A stretch of 14,137 nt of DNA, taken from NCBI GenBank assembly GCA_031547045.1, contig JAVBSN010000065.1:1-14137 (forward strand), given 5' to 3'. Positions 7,170-14,137 of the stretch are shown here, in pieces. The translations under genes and the position numbers were made by a program. Position 1 is the stretch's first letter. Every line of letters begins with the position of its first letter. The DNA is from JAVBSN01 sp031547045. GTDB lineage: Bacteria; Bacillota; Clostridia; Lachnospirales; Lachnospiraceae. Under the pieces are notes generated by a model, which was given only the letters and a program-made list of their open reading frames with translations, did no database searches and was not told where the DNA came from.

Positions 7170-8078
7170 TTATAATCGATTAATAAAACCACCTATTTCT
7201 TTCCATGCTCTCTTCGATTCTGGAAGCATGTTTCCAGCCATTTGAAATACATGGAACATACCTTCATATATACTTAATTGTATGGATACATTATTATCAA
7301 TTGCTTTTTTTGCCATATCTTTAGAATCACTAAGTAGCATCTCATGAGTTCCTACTTGAATAAGTATTGGTGGAAATCCTGTATAATCTCCAAATACTGG
7401 TGATATATATGGATTCTTTGGGTCATGTTCTCCTACATATGCTGAATCATATATTTGACTGTCCTTTGTATTTCCAAATACAGGATCAATTTCAAAATTA
7501 TCTTCATATGATAAACCAGTAGCAGTTAAATTAGTCCAAGGAGACATGGTTACAATTCCTTTAGGTAATGGTAAATTACGGTCTCTTAAATACATACATA
7601 AGGCTACTGCAAGTCCACCACCAGCAGAATCACCAGCTAATATAATCTGTTCTGGTTTATATCCCTTTTCTAATAACCATTTATATGCTTCATAAGCATC
7701 TTCTAATGCTGCTGGAAATATATTTTCTGGGGCAAGTCTATAATCAGGTGTTAACACACATATATTCTTACCTACTTTACTATATAAATGAGCAAAATTT
7801 CTATATGAATTTTTCAATCCTCCTACATAACCGCCACCATGTAGTTGTAATACAACTTTATCTAGGTTAGCTTCATTAGGGGTAAACCATTCCATAGAAA
7901 ACTCTTCTCTATATATTTTATCTAAATTATAATGTTTAGGACATTTCCAAGGATTTTCTTTTCTTTCTACTCTTAATTCACCTTTTTTAATTTGATTTTT
8001 AATAAGCTGATTATTATTTACTTCTGCTACTACATCTCTTAATATTTTTCCTCTAAGGCTAACCGTATTTTTACTCAT
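7170..8078 (-). CDS. Alpha/beta hydrolase, hormone-sensitive-lipase type esterase
   Basis: 302-residue cytosolic esterase or lipase of the HSL (family IV) group, expected to cleave short or medium acyl esters. It has the oxyanion-hole motif HGGG (80-83), DYRLAPENIFPAALEDA (112-128), which is diagnostic of the HSL group, and the nucleophile elbow GDSAGG (149-154, S151). The catalytic acid sits in GTHEMLLSD (E246, in the place normally held by Asp in DxL; D251 is the alternative), and H276 is in MFHVF. The start at 8078 was chosen over a codon at 8099 because GGAG (8085-8088) is 6 bases upstream. The gap to the DUF6320 gene is 23 bases. Next to an acyltransferase, a plausible role is hydrolysis or remodelling of the ester made by its neighbour; this is inferred from context only. 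Confidence 0.92.
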   Translation of the reverse strand: MSKNTVSLRGKILRDVVAEVNNNQLIKNQIKKGELRVERKENPWKCPKHYNLDKIYREEFSMEWFTPNEANLDKVVLQLHGGGYVGGLKNSYRNFAHLYSKVGKNICVLTPDYRLAPENIFPAALEDAYEAYKWLLEKGYKPEQIILAGDSAGGGLAVALCMYLRDRNLPLPKGIVTMSPWTNLTATGLSYEDNFEIDPVFGNTKDSQIYDSAYVGEHDPKNPYISPVFGDYTGFPPILIQVGTHEMLLSDSKDMAKKAIDNNVSIQLSIYEGMFHVFQMAGNMLPESKRAWKEIGGFINRL

Positions 8079-8101
8079 TATATTCTCCGTTCTATACAAA
8101 A

Positions 8102-8773
8102 TTAAACATGAAATCTTCTCTTTAATTCTGTCGTAGCTCTCTTGCCACCTAATATTATTGTACCTAAGAAGAATAACAAAGATACTCCTAAGGCAATAAA
8201 GGTCATTATTGGATAAGTAATAACATTAAGCTCATACATAACAAAAGATACAAAGCCTGTAAATATCATAAATATTTGAAATAAAATATAACTTTGCCAA
8301 CTAGTAGAATTAAGTATCATCATTATTGCAATACCTATATCAACTAATATAATGGCACTAGGTAATACGTAATTTACTGACCACCCTCTATATCCAATAA
8401 TATTATCTATTAGAATAGTTAACAATATAGCTCCTATTGTCTGGATAATTAACTTCATAATATAATTTGAGTTGCGTTGAACAGAATATTTAAGAGTAAT
8501 ACATAAATATACCATTGCACCTATACATATTGCTGACCACCATATTTTAGAAAACGTTAAATAATTAATAGTTACTAATACAGCTCCAATTAAAATAGAG
8601 CAAAATACAAATATTCGCATTACTAGATTAAATATTCTATCTTCATCAATAAAATCGGGATAAACATTTATTTGTTTGCTATTTTCTTCGTCCCTATCTA
8701 AAACAGTATTGCAAAGTGGACATACAATAGAATCATCCATTACTTCTATATTACATTTATTACATTTATTCAT
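8102..8773 (-). CDS. Zinc-ribbon six-helix membrane protein, DUF6320-like
   Basis: 223 residues. The N-terminus has a short zinc ribbon with two CxxC knuckles (C4/C7 and C18/C21), followed by an acidic linker and six predicted membrane helices (about 51-74, 77-95, 105-124, 136-154, 160-180 and 187-208). The GYRGWSVNYVLP stretch (127-138) after the third helix recalls DUF6320. A positively charged tail (KRATTELKRRF) suggests a cytoplasmic C-terminus. Its ATG overlaps the acyltransferase stop by 8 bases (ATGAATAA), so the two proteins are translationally coupled and probably work together. An alternative start four codons upstream at 8785 is possible; neither has a strong ribosome site (GGTG at 8780-8783 fits the one chosen). 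The biochemical role is unknown; partner, anchor or transporter for the acyltransferase product are possibilities. Confidence 0.85.
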   Translation of the reverse strand: MNKCNKCNIEVMDDSIVCPLCNTVLDRDEENSKQINVYPDFIDEDRIFNLVMRIFVFCSILIGAVLVTINYLTFSKIWWSAICIGAMVYLCITLKYSVQRNSNYIMKLIIQTIGAILLTILIDNIIGYRGWSVNYVLPSAIILVDIGIAIMMILNSTSWQSYILFQIFMIFTGFVSFVMYELNVITYPIMTFIALGVSLLFFLGTIILGGKRATTELKRRFHV

Positions 8774-10142
8774 AATATACACCATTACTTTCTATTGAAA
8801 CATTAACACCATCTTTTACAAATATTCTAAAAAATGTCTTCTGAATTGACGTATCCTTTAGTATAGAACTAAATGTAAATACAAGTGTATCACTATATGA
8901 GCAAACAGTTCCTTTAATATATTGTCCCTTTGATGGAGACAAGGTAGCATGAAACTGCTCTATATACTCTTCATACTCTTCCTTAACTTTAATAAGTCCT
9001 AGATTAGTAACTGTAGTTGTATTTGCTTTTGCTGAAGTATTATATACATGTCTCATAGCCATGTTTTTAATAAACAATGGTACTACTCTCATTATAAGAT
9101 TTTTTTCATTTGCAACATTATAAGAAAACAATTTCTCTAGATTTTCTTTTGTCATTTGATCTTTTAAATCATTAGAAACAATATCTATTATATCTTCAAA
9201 AGTATAATGTTCTTTTTCAGGTTTAAAACTAGCTGTAATAACAACAAAAAAGTTTTTAATAGTATTAGAATCAAAATAAGGACGTAAATTAACTGGAACA
9301 CATGCACTAATAGGTAATTTACTTGGTTGTTCATGTAGGTATTCTTTATAAATACTATAAAATAATGCACTAATTAAATAGTGATTAACTGTAATTCCTT
9401 TTTCTTTACAAATAGTTTTCAAAGATGCCATATCAATATAACCATGTATTACACCTAATTCACGAGCTGCCAGCGTTTCTCCCTTTACTAAATACGCTTT
9501 TGCTGTCTTATATGGTTTGGCATTACTCTTTTTATAATTTTTCAAGTAACTATCTTCTTTGTTAAGAGAGGCCTCACTACTAAGGCTGTCAGATACTTTA
9601 TCTTTTAATTCTGGATGTGTCATTCTTAAATATTGATATACTAACTCTTTTAAAAATATTAAAGCTCCATTTCCATCAGCTAATGCATGAAATACTTCTA
9701 AGTTAATTCTATTACGATAGTATGATACACGAAACATATAGCTGTTATTGGCATATGGATCAATATACATTCCAGGATAATTATGCTCTTCTTTTATTTT
9801 TGGTATTGCTTTCTTGTTACTTTCAAAATAGTACCAGAAAACACCTTTTCGCATTCTTGAATTAAACACATCAAAATATGGCAATACTTTCTCTAATGCC
9901 TCTTGTAATATATCTCTATTAATATCTTCTTTTAAAGTAACTGCTATTCTATAAACATTACTCATGCTTTCTGTTGTTATTACAGGAAATAAGTTAGCAG
10001 TATTATCAAGCTTATCCCATTTTACTTCCTTGGAACGTTGATCAAGCTTTTCTCTTTTACTTTTTTTATCTTTTTTTACTCTCTCTTTTTTTACTTTTTC
10101 AGGTTTTACTTTTTTGATTTTCTCTGCCTTGTTTTTACTCAT
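8766..10142 (-). CDS. Condensation-fold acyltransferase (alcohol acetyltransferase/PapA5-like)
   Basis: 458 residues, resembling the CoA-dependent acyltransferase superfamily that includes alcohol acetyltransferases, PapA5 and NRPS condensation domains. The active-site motif HxxxDG is present as FHALADGNG (H152 as base, D156, G157), near the expected one-third point. A possible second conserved strand, RPYFDSNTIKNFF, lies past the middle. The first 41 residues form an extremely basic tail (20 Lys/Arg), unlikely to be part of the fold and possibly a membrane-surface or polyanion contact. The start at 10142 is set by AGGTG (10151-10155) 8 bases upstream. Its stop overlaps the DUF6320 start. It is the first gene of the four-gene unit, behind the promoter at 10214-10242. 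Acyl donor and acceptor cannot be read from the sequence; an O-acylated lipid, alcohol or polyol is the likely product class. Confidence 0.87.
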   Translation of the reverse strand: MSKNKAEKIKKVKPEKVKKERVKKDKKSKREKLDQRSKEVKWDKLDNTANLFPVITTESMSNVYRIAVTLKEDINRDILQEALEKVLPYFDVFNSRMRKGVFWYYFESNKKAIPKIKEEHNYPGMYIDPYANNSYMFRVSYYRNRINLEVFHALADGNGALIFLKELVYQYLRMTHPELKDKVSDSLSSEASLNKEDSYLKNYKKSNAKPYKTAKAYLVKGETLAARELGVIHGYIDMASLKTICKEKGITVNHYLISALFYSIYKEYLHEQPSKLPISACVPVNLRPYFDSNTIKNFFVVITASFKPEKEHYTFEDIIDIVSNDLKDQMTKENLEKLFSYNVANEKNLIMRVVPLFIKNMAMRHVYNTSAKANTTTVTNLGLIKVKEEYEEYIEQFHATLSPSKGQYIKGTVCSYSDTLVFTFSSILKDTSIQKTFFRIFVKDGVNVSIESNGVYYE

Positions 10143-10213
10143 ATTATATTCACCTATTGCATATTGATTTATATTTACAAACACTCCAATTTATTTTACC
10201 AAATAATACGTAT

Positions 10214-10242
10214 ATTATCTAGTGTTTTTAATATTACATCAA
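10214..10242 (-). promoter_or_regulatory. Promoter of the acyltransferase-DUF6320-hydrolase-HAD unit
   Basis: On the minus strand, TTGATG (10237-10242), a 17-base spacer and GATAAT (10214-10219) match the sigma-A consensus well, with the start codon about 70 bases downstream. A second candidate is the extended -10 TGGTAAAAT at 10193-10201, which lacks a good -35. The rest of the gap to the MATE stop is AT-rich and shows no gene. Confidence 0.55.
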
Positions 10243-10310
10243 TTATATATACATATTATTGCATAATAGGCGTTTTATTATTTATATTTAGTACTTCTTC
10301 AACACATTGG

Positions 10311-11624
10311 CTATTTTTTTAATGTTGAAGATAGTATACATATGAATCCAATAATAAGGGTTAATCCTTCCGCACATATAAATGAAATCCATATACCATT
10401 CATCCCAAAACAATAAGATAATATAATTGCAAAAATCATAATGCCTATACATCCTCTAATAATAGATATAGTAAAAGCTTGTTTACCACGTTCTATAGCA
10501 CTTAAATAGCCTGCTATAACTATATTTATACCTGCTGGTATAAATCCTAAGAAATATAGTCTAATCCCCTTAAATGCGATTTTACTAAGTTCTATATTAT
10601 TTTCACTGTTAAATATACCTATAAGTGTATTAGTACATGCATAGCCAACAATTGTTAATGTTACTCCAATTAAACTGGCTAATATAATTCCATATTTCAA
10701 TAAAGTTTTAATATTATTTACTTTTCCTTTTCCGTAATAATTACTAACTAATGGTTGTGTTCCTTGTGAAACACCTGTAAATATAGAAATAGCTACCAAA
10801 GATAGATTTGCAACTATACCATATGCAGCAACTCCAACATCACCACATATATTTAATATAAGTAAATTAAAGGTAATAAGTACAATACCTGAAGCAATTT
10901 CATTTACAAATGCAGATATACCTAGATTAACAATATCTCTTATATCTTTTAAAATATTACTGAAAACTCCACTAACAAGTTTAAATCCATTTCTTCTTTT
11001 AATAAAGTGACTACTCAATATACATATGCTAATAACAGGAGCAAGCCCTGTTGCAAATGCTGCACCAAACATGCTCATATTAAATATAAACATAAATACA
11101 TAATCTAAAATTATATTAGAAAAACTTCCAATAAGCATTCCAGCCATAGATAATTTAGGATTATTATCATTTCTAATAAATGCGACTAGAACGTTATTAG
11201 TAATAAAAAATGGTGCAAAACCTAATATTACTTTTAAATATGTTCCAGTTAATGTTTGTATTTCTCCCTGTCCACCTAATATTCCAGCAAGTCTATAAGA
11301 CATTGTAAATCCTAGTATAGCTAATATAGTTCCTATAAATATTCCTATAATAATTGACACTGTATATATACGATTTGCATAGTAATCTTCTTTCTTTGCT
11401 TTAGAAATTGCATAACGTGTTGCTCCTCCAATACCTATCATTAAACCAGTACCATTAATAAAGCTATATATAGATATAGCAAGATTAAGAGCTGTTAATC
11501 CTTTACTACCCATATTAGCAGCTACAAAGAAAGTGTCCACAAGTATATAGAATGATAATCCAATCATTCCTAAAATGTTGTAGGTAACAAATTTGCCAAA
11601 GTCTTTTAATAATGTATTTTTCAT
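10311..11624 (-). CDS. MATE-family multidrug/toxin efflux protein
   Basis: 437-residue polytopic inner-membrane exporter of the MATE (MOP) superfamily, normally Na+- or H+-coupled. The length and the roughly twelve hydrophobic helices fit a complete protein, with two homologous halves beginning around LLKDFGKFVTYNILGMIGLSFYILVDTFFV and again near ILKDIRDIVNLGISAFVNEIASG. Typical features include VDTFFVAANMGSKGLTALNLA (30-50), IRNDNNPKLSMAGM in the first half and GVSQGTQPLVSNYYGKG in the second. The start at 11624 follows AAAGGA (11633-11638) by 8 bases. Drug or metabolite specificity cannot be predicted. The gene sits alone between the DUF5684 pair and the acyltransferase unit. Its transcription must pass a terminator hairpin just upstream, which suggests conditional expression by attenuation. 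Confidence 0.93.
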   Translation of the reverse strand: MKNTLLKDFGKFVTYNILGMIGLSFYILVDTFFVAANMGSKGLTALNLAISIYSFINGTGLMIGIGGATRYAISKAKKEDYYANRIYTVSIIIGIFIGTILAILGFTMSYRLAGILGGQGEIQTLTGTYLKVILGFAPFFITNNVLVAFIRNDNNPKLSMAGMLIGSFSNIILDYVFMFIFNMSMFGAAFATGLAPVISICILSSHFIKRRNGFKLVSGVFSNILKDIRDIVNLGISAFVNEIASGIVLITFNLLILNICGDVGVAAYGIVANLSLVAISIFTGVSQGTQPLVSNYYGKGKVNNIKTLLKYGIILASLIGVTLTIVGYACTNTLIGIFNSENNIELSKIAFKGIRLYFLGFIPAGINIVIAGYLSAIERGKQAFTISIIRGCIGIMIFAIILSYCFGMNGIWISFICAEGLTLIIGFICILSSTLKK

Positions 11625-11646
11625 AATAAATATCCTTTCTTGAAAT

Positions 11647-11706
11647 AAAACACAAAAAATGCTTGGACATATTCCTTCTAAGACCTAATGGAATATGTTC
11701 AAGCAT
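11647..11706 (-). terminator. Intrinsic terminator in the MATE leader, probable attenuator
   Basis: Arms at 11690-11706 and 11659-11675 form a 17-base stem on the minus strand (ATGCTTGAACATATTCC against GGAATATGTCCAAGCAT, one A-C mismatch) with a 14-base loop, followed by TTTTTGTGTTTT. Only 22 bases, including the ribosome site, separate the T tract from the MATE ATG, so no promoter fits between them. It either ends the DUF5684 transcript with readthrough into the exporter, or attenuates a MATE-specific transcript. Confidence 0.85.
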
Positions 11707-11712
11707 CTATTA

Positions 11713-11734
11713 ATATTTACCCGGTGGCAAATAT
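11713..11734 (-). promoter_or_regulatory. Short hairpin upstream of the MATE attenuator
   Basis: On the minus strand, AUAUUUGCC and GGUAAAUAU can pair over nine positions (one G-U) around an ACCG tetraloop. The spot is GC-enriched within a very AT-rich gap. It could be the sensing or anti-pausing element of the leader, or a repressor site. The 5' arm also contains TTGCCA, a fair -35 match, but no good -10 follows at 17 bases. Confidence 0.4.
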
Positions 11735-11746
11735 ATGATGTTTAAT

Positions 11747-11752
11747 ATTATA
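11747..11752 (-). promoter_or_regulatory. Candidate -10 box for a MATE-specific transcript
   Basis: TATAAT on the minus strand, just past the DUF5684 stop, would start RNA near 11740 and place both leader hairpins in the transcript. No convincing -35 exists at 16-18 bases spacing, and the sequence lies in an AT-rich near-palindrome (11741-11760), so this is weak. Confidence 0.25.
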
Positions 11753-11760
11753 AAATTAAA

Positions 11761-12351
11761 TTACATATATGAATTATAATTTGATTGTTCTACATATTGA
11801 ACTGGTTCTTTTGACGCAGCTATCCAAAGCATTACAATGGCTACAATAGGTACAAAAAGACTTAATACTGCCATTGCTACATTGTTTTGATCTGGCATAA
11901 ATGTATCATATATATCCTTATACATAGGATAATGCATTATATATATAAATACAAATAATGCTATATCTATTAAATACATTCCTATAATCACCAGTATGCC
12001 TATTATCGGGATAAACGCAAATATACTACAAATCCAAACTAATATTGCACCACCCCAGGTAACAGCTATTGACAATATAAATGCCTTGTATCTTTCCTCA
12101 AAATGTATTTTTCCTTTAAAAAGCTCAAATGGTTTATTAGGTATTGCATACATAATATACATATTTCCTACTGGTATCCATGCAAGCCATGGGTGTTGTC
12201 TCCCCATTTTTTTTGCCATCTTATATAATGGAATAGCTTGAACTACATACGCAGCTATTATTATAACAAATAAAACAGCATATATAACTAAAATAAATAT
12301 AGCCATTCCACCTGCAAATAAAGCATCATAATCTGTACTTTGTGTATACAT
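11761..12351 (-). CDS. Polytopic membrane protein, DUF5684-like, downstream paralogue
   Basis: 196 residues, function unknown. After a short polar N-terminus come a long hydrophobic segment (about 13-40), the conserved cytoplasmic motif PLYKMAKKMGRQHPWLAWIPVGNMY (41-65), and GKIHFEERYKAF (80-91). Two or three further helices follow (about 92-140), then MYKDIYDTFMPDQNNV (143-158), a last helix, and MLWIAASKEP (174-183). The same blocks occur in the gene immediately upstream, so the pair is a tandem duplication. The first block recalls DUF5684. AGGGGG upstream of the ATG at 12351 gives a good ribosome site. The gap between the two paralogues is 45 bases, consistent with one transcript. Confidence 0.82.
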   Translation of the reverse strand: MYTQSTDYDALFAGGMAIFILVIYAVLFVIIIAAYVVQAIPLYKMAKKMGRQHPWLAWIPVGNMYIMYAIPNKPFELFKGKIHFEERYKAFILSIAVTWGGAILVWICSIFAFIPIIGILVIIGMYLIDIALFVFIYIMHYPMYKDIYDTFMPDQNNVAMAVLSLFVPIVAIVMLWIAASKEPVQYVEQSNYNSYM

Positions 12352-12396
12352 AACTAAATCCCCCTCTTTCTTAAATTAACAGTGTATATATGTTAA

Positions 12397-12954
12397 TTAA
12401 TTGTAATTAACTGGTTCAATATATGAATCTGGCTCTTTAGAAGCAGCAATCCAAAGCATTACAATACCTACGATTGGTATGAATACTGTCAATACACCAA
12501 ACACAACATTGTTTTGATCCGGCATAAATGTATCATATATATCTTTATACATTACATATTTAACAATATATATTACTGCTATATATGCCATATATAACAC
12601 CATATATATTATAGTACCTAATATCGGAATAACTGTTACCATACTTGCCATACCTATTATAGCCGAACCACCATAAGTAATAGCTAACCATAATAAAAAC
12701 GCTTTACTTCGATCTTCAAAATGTATCTTACCATTAAACAAATCAACTGGCTTTTCTGGTATAGCAAACATCATATATGTATTTGCTATTGGTATCCATG
12801 CAAGCCATGGATTAGCTCTTCCCATCTTCTTAGCCATCTTATATATTGGATATGCACTAATTAAATAAGTAATTATTGCTATTGCAAAAATCATTATAAA
12901 TATAACTGCTATTATCCCCAAAATGCTTAATCCTAAAAGTGAATCATTAGACAT
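12397..12954 (-). CDS. Polytopic membrane protein, DUF5684-like, upstream paralogue
   Basis: 185 residues, function unknown. Layout matches its downstream paralogue: a first hydrophobic segment (about 8-34), PIYKMAKKMGRANPWLAWIPIANTY (36-60), GKIHFEDRSKAF (75-86), internal helices (about 87-132), MYKDIYDTFMPDQNNV (135-150), a last helix and MLWIAASKEP (166-175). The MYKDIYDTFMPDQNNV and LWIAASKEP blocks are identical in both copies while the membrane segments differ, so the soluble loops are under the stronger constraint. Start choice is uncertain: AGAGAG suits ATG at 12954, with ATG at 12960 or codons near 12978-12981 as alternatives; the last have no ribosome site. It begins 42 bases after the tyrS stop with no terminator, so it may be read with tyrS. 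Confidence 0.8.
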   Translation of the reverse strand: MSNDSLLGLSILGIIAVIFIMIFAIAIITYLISAYPIYKMAKKMGRANPWLAWIPIANTYMMFAIPEKPVDLFNGKIHFEDRSKAFLLWLAITYGGSAIIGMASMVTVIPILGTIIYMVLYMAYIAVIYIVKYVMYKDIYDTFMPDQNNVVFGVLTVFIPIVGIVMLWIAASKEPDSYIEPVNYN

Positions 12955-12995
12955 AATCATAATCTCTCTTTCTTTCATCAATGTTACATTACTAG

Positions 12996-14137
12996 TTACT
13001 CACATGTTACTTTATATATATTTTTCTTACCTTTTTTAACAATAAGAACACCATCTTCATTAAAATCTGCTTTTGTAAACTTAGCATTAGCATCTGTTAC
13101 TTTAACATCATTTACAGATACACCACCTTGTTGAATATTTCTTCTTGCATCTGAACCAGACGTACACATCTTAGAATCAACAAGTATTGTTTTAATATCA
13201 ATACCTTCACTAAATTGTTCTTCATTATAGCTTACTGTAGGCATATTCTCGCTTATACCACCTGCTGCAAATACAGTCTTAGCAGCTTCCTGAGCTTTAA
13301 TTGCCTCTTCTTCACCATGAACAATCTTAGTTATCTCATATGCTAACACTTCTTTAGCTTTATTAATCTCAGCACCTTCTAATGCACCAAGTCTTCTAAC
13401 CTCATCCATTGGTAAGAAAGTAAGAAGTCCAAGACATTTCTCAACATTAGAATCCTCAATATTTCTCCAGTATTGATAAAACTCATAAGGAGTTGTCTTA
13501 TTAGGATCTAGCCATACAGCACCCTTCATTGTTTTACCCATCTTAGTCCCATCAGAAGTTGTAAGAAGTGTAAATGTAAGACCATATGCTTGTTTTCTTT
13601 CTTTTCTTCTAATTAAATCTGCACCACCTAGTATATTTGACCATTGGTCATCTCCACCAAGCTCTAATTTACAATCATATTTCTTATTTAATACCCAGAA
13701 ATCATAACTTTGCATTAACATATAGTTAAATTCAAAGAATGTAAGTCCTTTTTCCATACGTTGCTTATAACATTCTGCTGTAAGCATCTTGTTTACTGAA
13801 AAATGAACACCAACTTCTCTTAAAAATTCAACATAATTAAGATCTAATAACCAATCAGCATTATTCTCAATTATTGCATTATCATTATCAAAATCTATAA
13901 ATCTAGATAATTGTTTTCTAAAACATTCTGCATTATAATCTATTTGCTCTCTTGTCATAAGTTGACGCATATCTGCTTTACCAGACGGATCACCAATCAT
14001 TGTAGTACCACCACCAAGTAATGCAATTGGCTTATGACCATGTTGTTGCATATGTGTCATTGCCATTACTGTAAGGAAATGTCCTGCTGTTAAGCTATCT
14101 GCTGTAGCATCAAAACCTATATAAAAAGTAACCTTTT
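12996..14137 (-). CDS. tyrS: Tyrosyl-tRNA synthetase, 5' end outside the window
   Basis: Class I aminoacyl-tRNA synthetase that charges tRNA-Tyr. About 380 codons are visible; the reading frame is open to the window edge, where KVTFYIGFDATADSLTAGHF precedes the first in-window methionine. The true start is therefore missing, perhaps some 30 codons. TAGHF (near 14075-14090) is the HIGH signature in a form with Thr in place of the first His. GGGTTMIGDPSGK, LQSYDF-type tyrosine-pocket residues (MLMQSYDF), LGGDDQWSNILGG and KMGKT (the KMSKS equivalent) are all present, followed by a C-terminal S4-like RNA-binding domain (CTSGSDARRNIQQGGVSVND). The gene is intact within the window and ends 42 bases before the DUF5684 pair. 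Any T-box leader would lie upstream, outside the window. Confidence 0.96.
   Translation of the reverse strand, partial: KVTFYIGFDATADSLTAGHFLTVMAMTHMQQHGHKPIALLGGGTTMIGDPSGKADMRQLMTREQIDYNAECFRKQLSRFIDFDNDNAIIENNADWLLDLNYVEFLREVGVHFSVNKMLTAECYKQRMEKGLTFFEFNYMLMQSYDFWVLNKKYDCKLELGGDDQWSNILGGADLIRRKERKQAYGLTFTLLTTSDGTKMGKTMKGAVWLDPNKTTPYEFYQYWRNIEDSNVEKCLGLLTFLPMDEVRRLGALEGAEINKAKEVLAYEITKIVHGEEEAIKAQEAAKTVFAAGGISENMPTVSYNEEQFSEGIDIKTILVDSKMCTSGSDARRNIQQGGVSVNDVKVTDANAKFTKADFNEDGVLIVKKGKKNIYKVTCE

Noticed and set aside
10038..10322. Plus-strand Phe/Tyr-rich 94-codon frame
   Set aside because: It is antisense to the Lys-rich tail of the acyltransferase (AAA codons read as TTT), which explains the composition, and it lacks a ribosome site.
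10297..10330. Inverted repeat CTTCAACA/TGTTGAAG spanning the MATE stop codon as a terminator
   Set aside because: The stem is only 8 bases with an 18-base loop and no T tract follows on the minus strand. It might pause transcription but is not a canonical terminator.

Overview
The window is AT-rich, with A/T-leaning codon use, strong AGGAGG-type ribosome binding sites and an almost entirely single-stranded gene order. Together with the gene families present (an E. coli AroG-type DAHP synthase, a DUF6320 membrane protein next to a PapA5-like acyltransferase, and PyNP plus phosphopentomutase), this suggests a low-GC anaerobic Firmicute of class Clostridia, probably Lachnospiraceae-like. The taxonomic call is an inference. 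All genes lie on the minus strand except the DAHP synthase.

Reading along the minus strand, from high to low coordinates: the window opens inside tyrS (tyrosyl-tRNA synthetase), followed at short spacing by two paralogous membrane proteins of DUF5684 type. Next comes a MATE-family exporter. Its leader carries two hairpins, the second a canonical intrinsic terminator so close to the start codon that no promoter fits between them, so it looks like an attenuator. After a promoter-bearing gap comes a tightly packed four-gene cassette: a condensation-fold acyltransferase with a very basic N-terminal tail, a zinc-ribbon six-helix membrane protein (DUF6320), an HSL-type alpha/beta hydrolase, and a HAD-family enzyme whose motif I reads DxN instead of DxD. 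Then come three tandem paralogues that share a cytosolic N-terminal domain of about 110 residues and two C-terminal membrane helices (DUF4190-like). They end at a bidirectional terminator shared with the convergent DAHP synthase gene.

The DAHP synthase (plus strand, first step of the shikimate pathway) is transcribed divergently from deoB-pdp, a nucleoside salvage operon. Phosphopentomutase and pyrimidine-nucleoside phosphorylase together connect pyrimidine (deoxy)ribonucleosides with pentose 5-phosphates. A secreted or lipid-anchored protein follows pdp and runs off the window. The roughly 350-base gap between deoB and the DAHP synthase gene holds two opposed promoters and, in the deoB leader, a GC-richer block of degenerate short repeats with hairpin potential.

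The least explained parts are the repeat block in the deoB leader, the MATE leader, the acyltransferase/DUF6320/hydrolase/HAD cassette and the three-paralogue membrane cluster. No CRISPR array, tRNA, rRNA, transposase or phage gene was seen.
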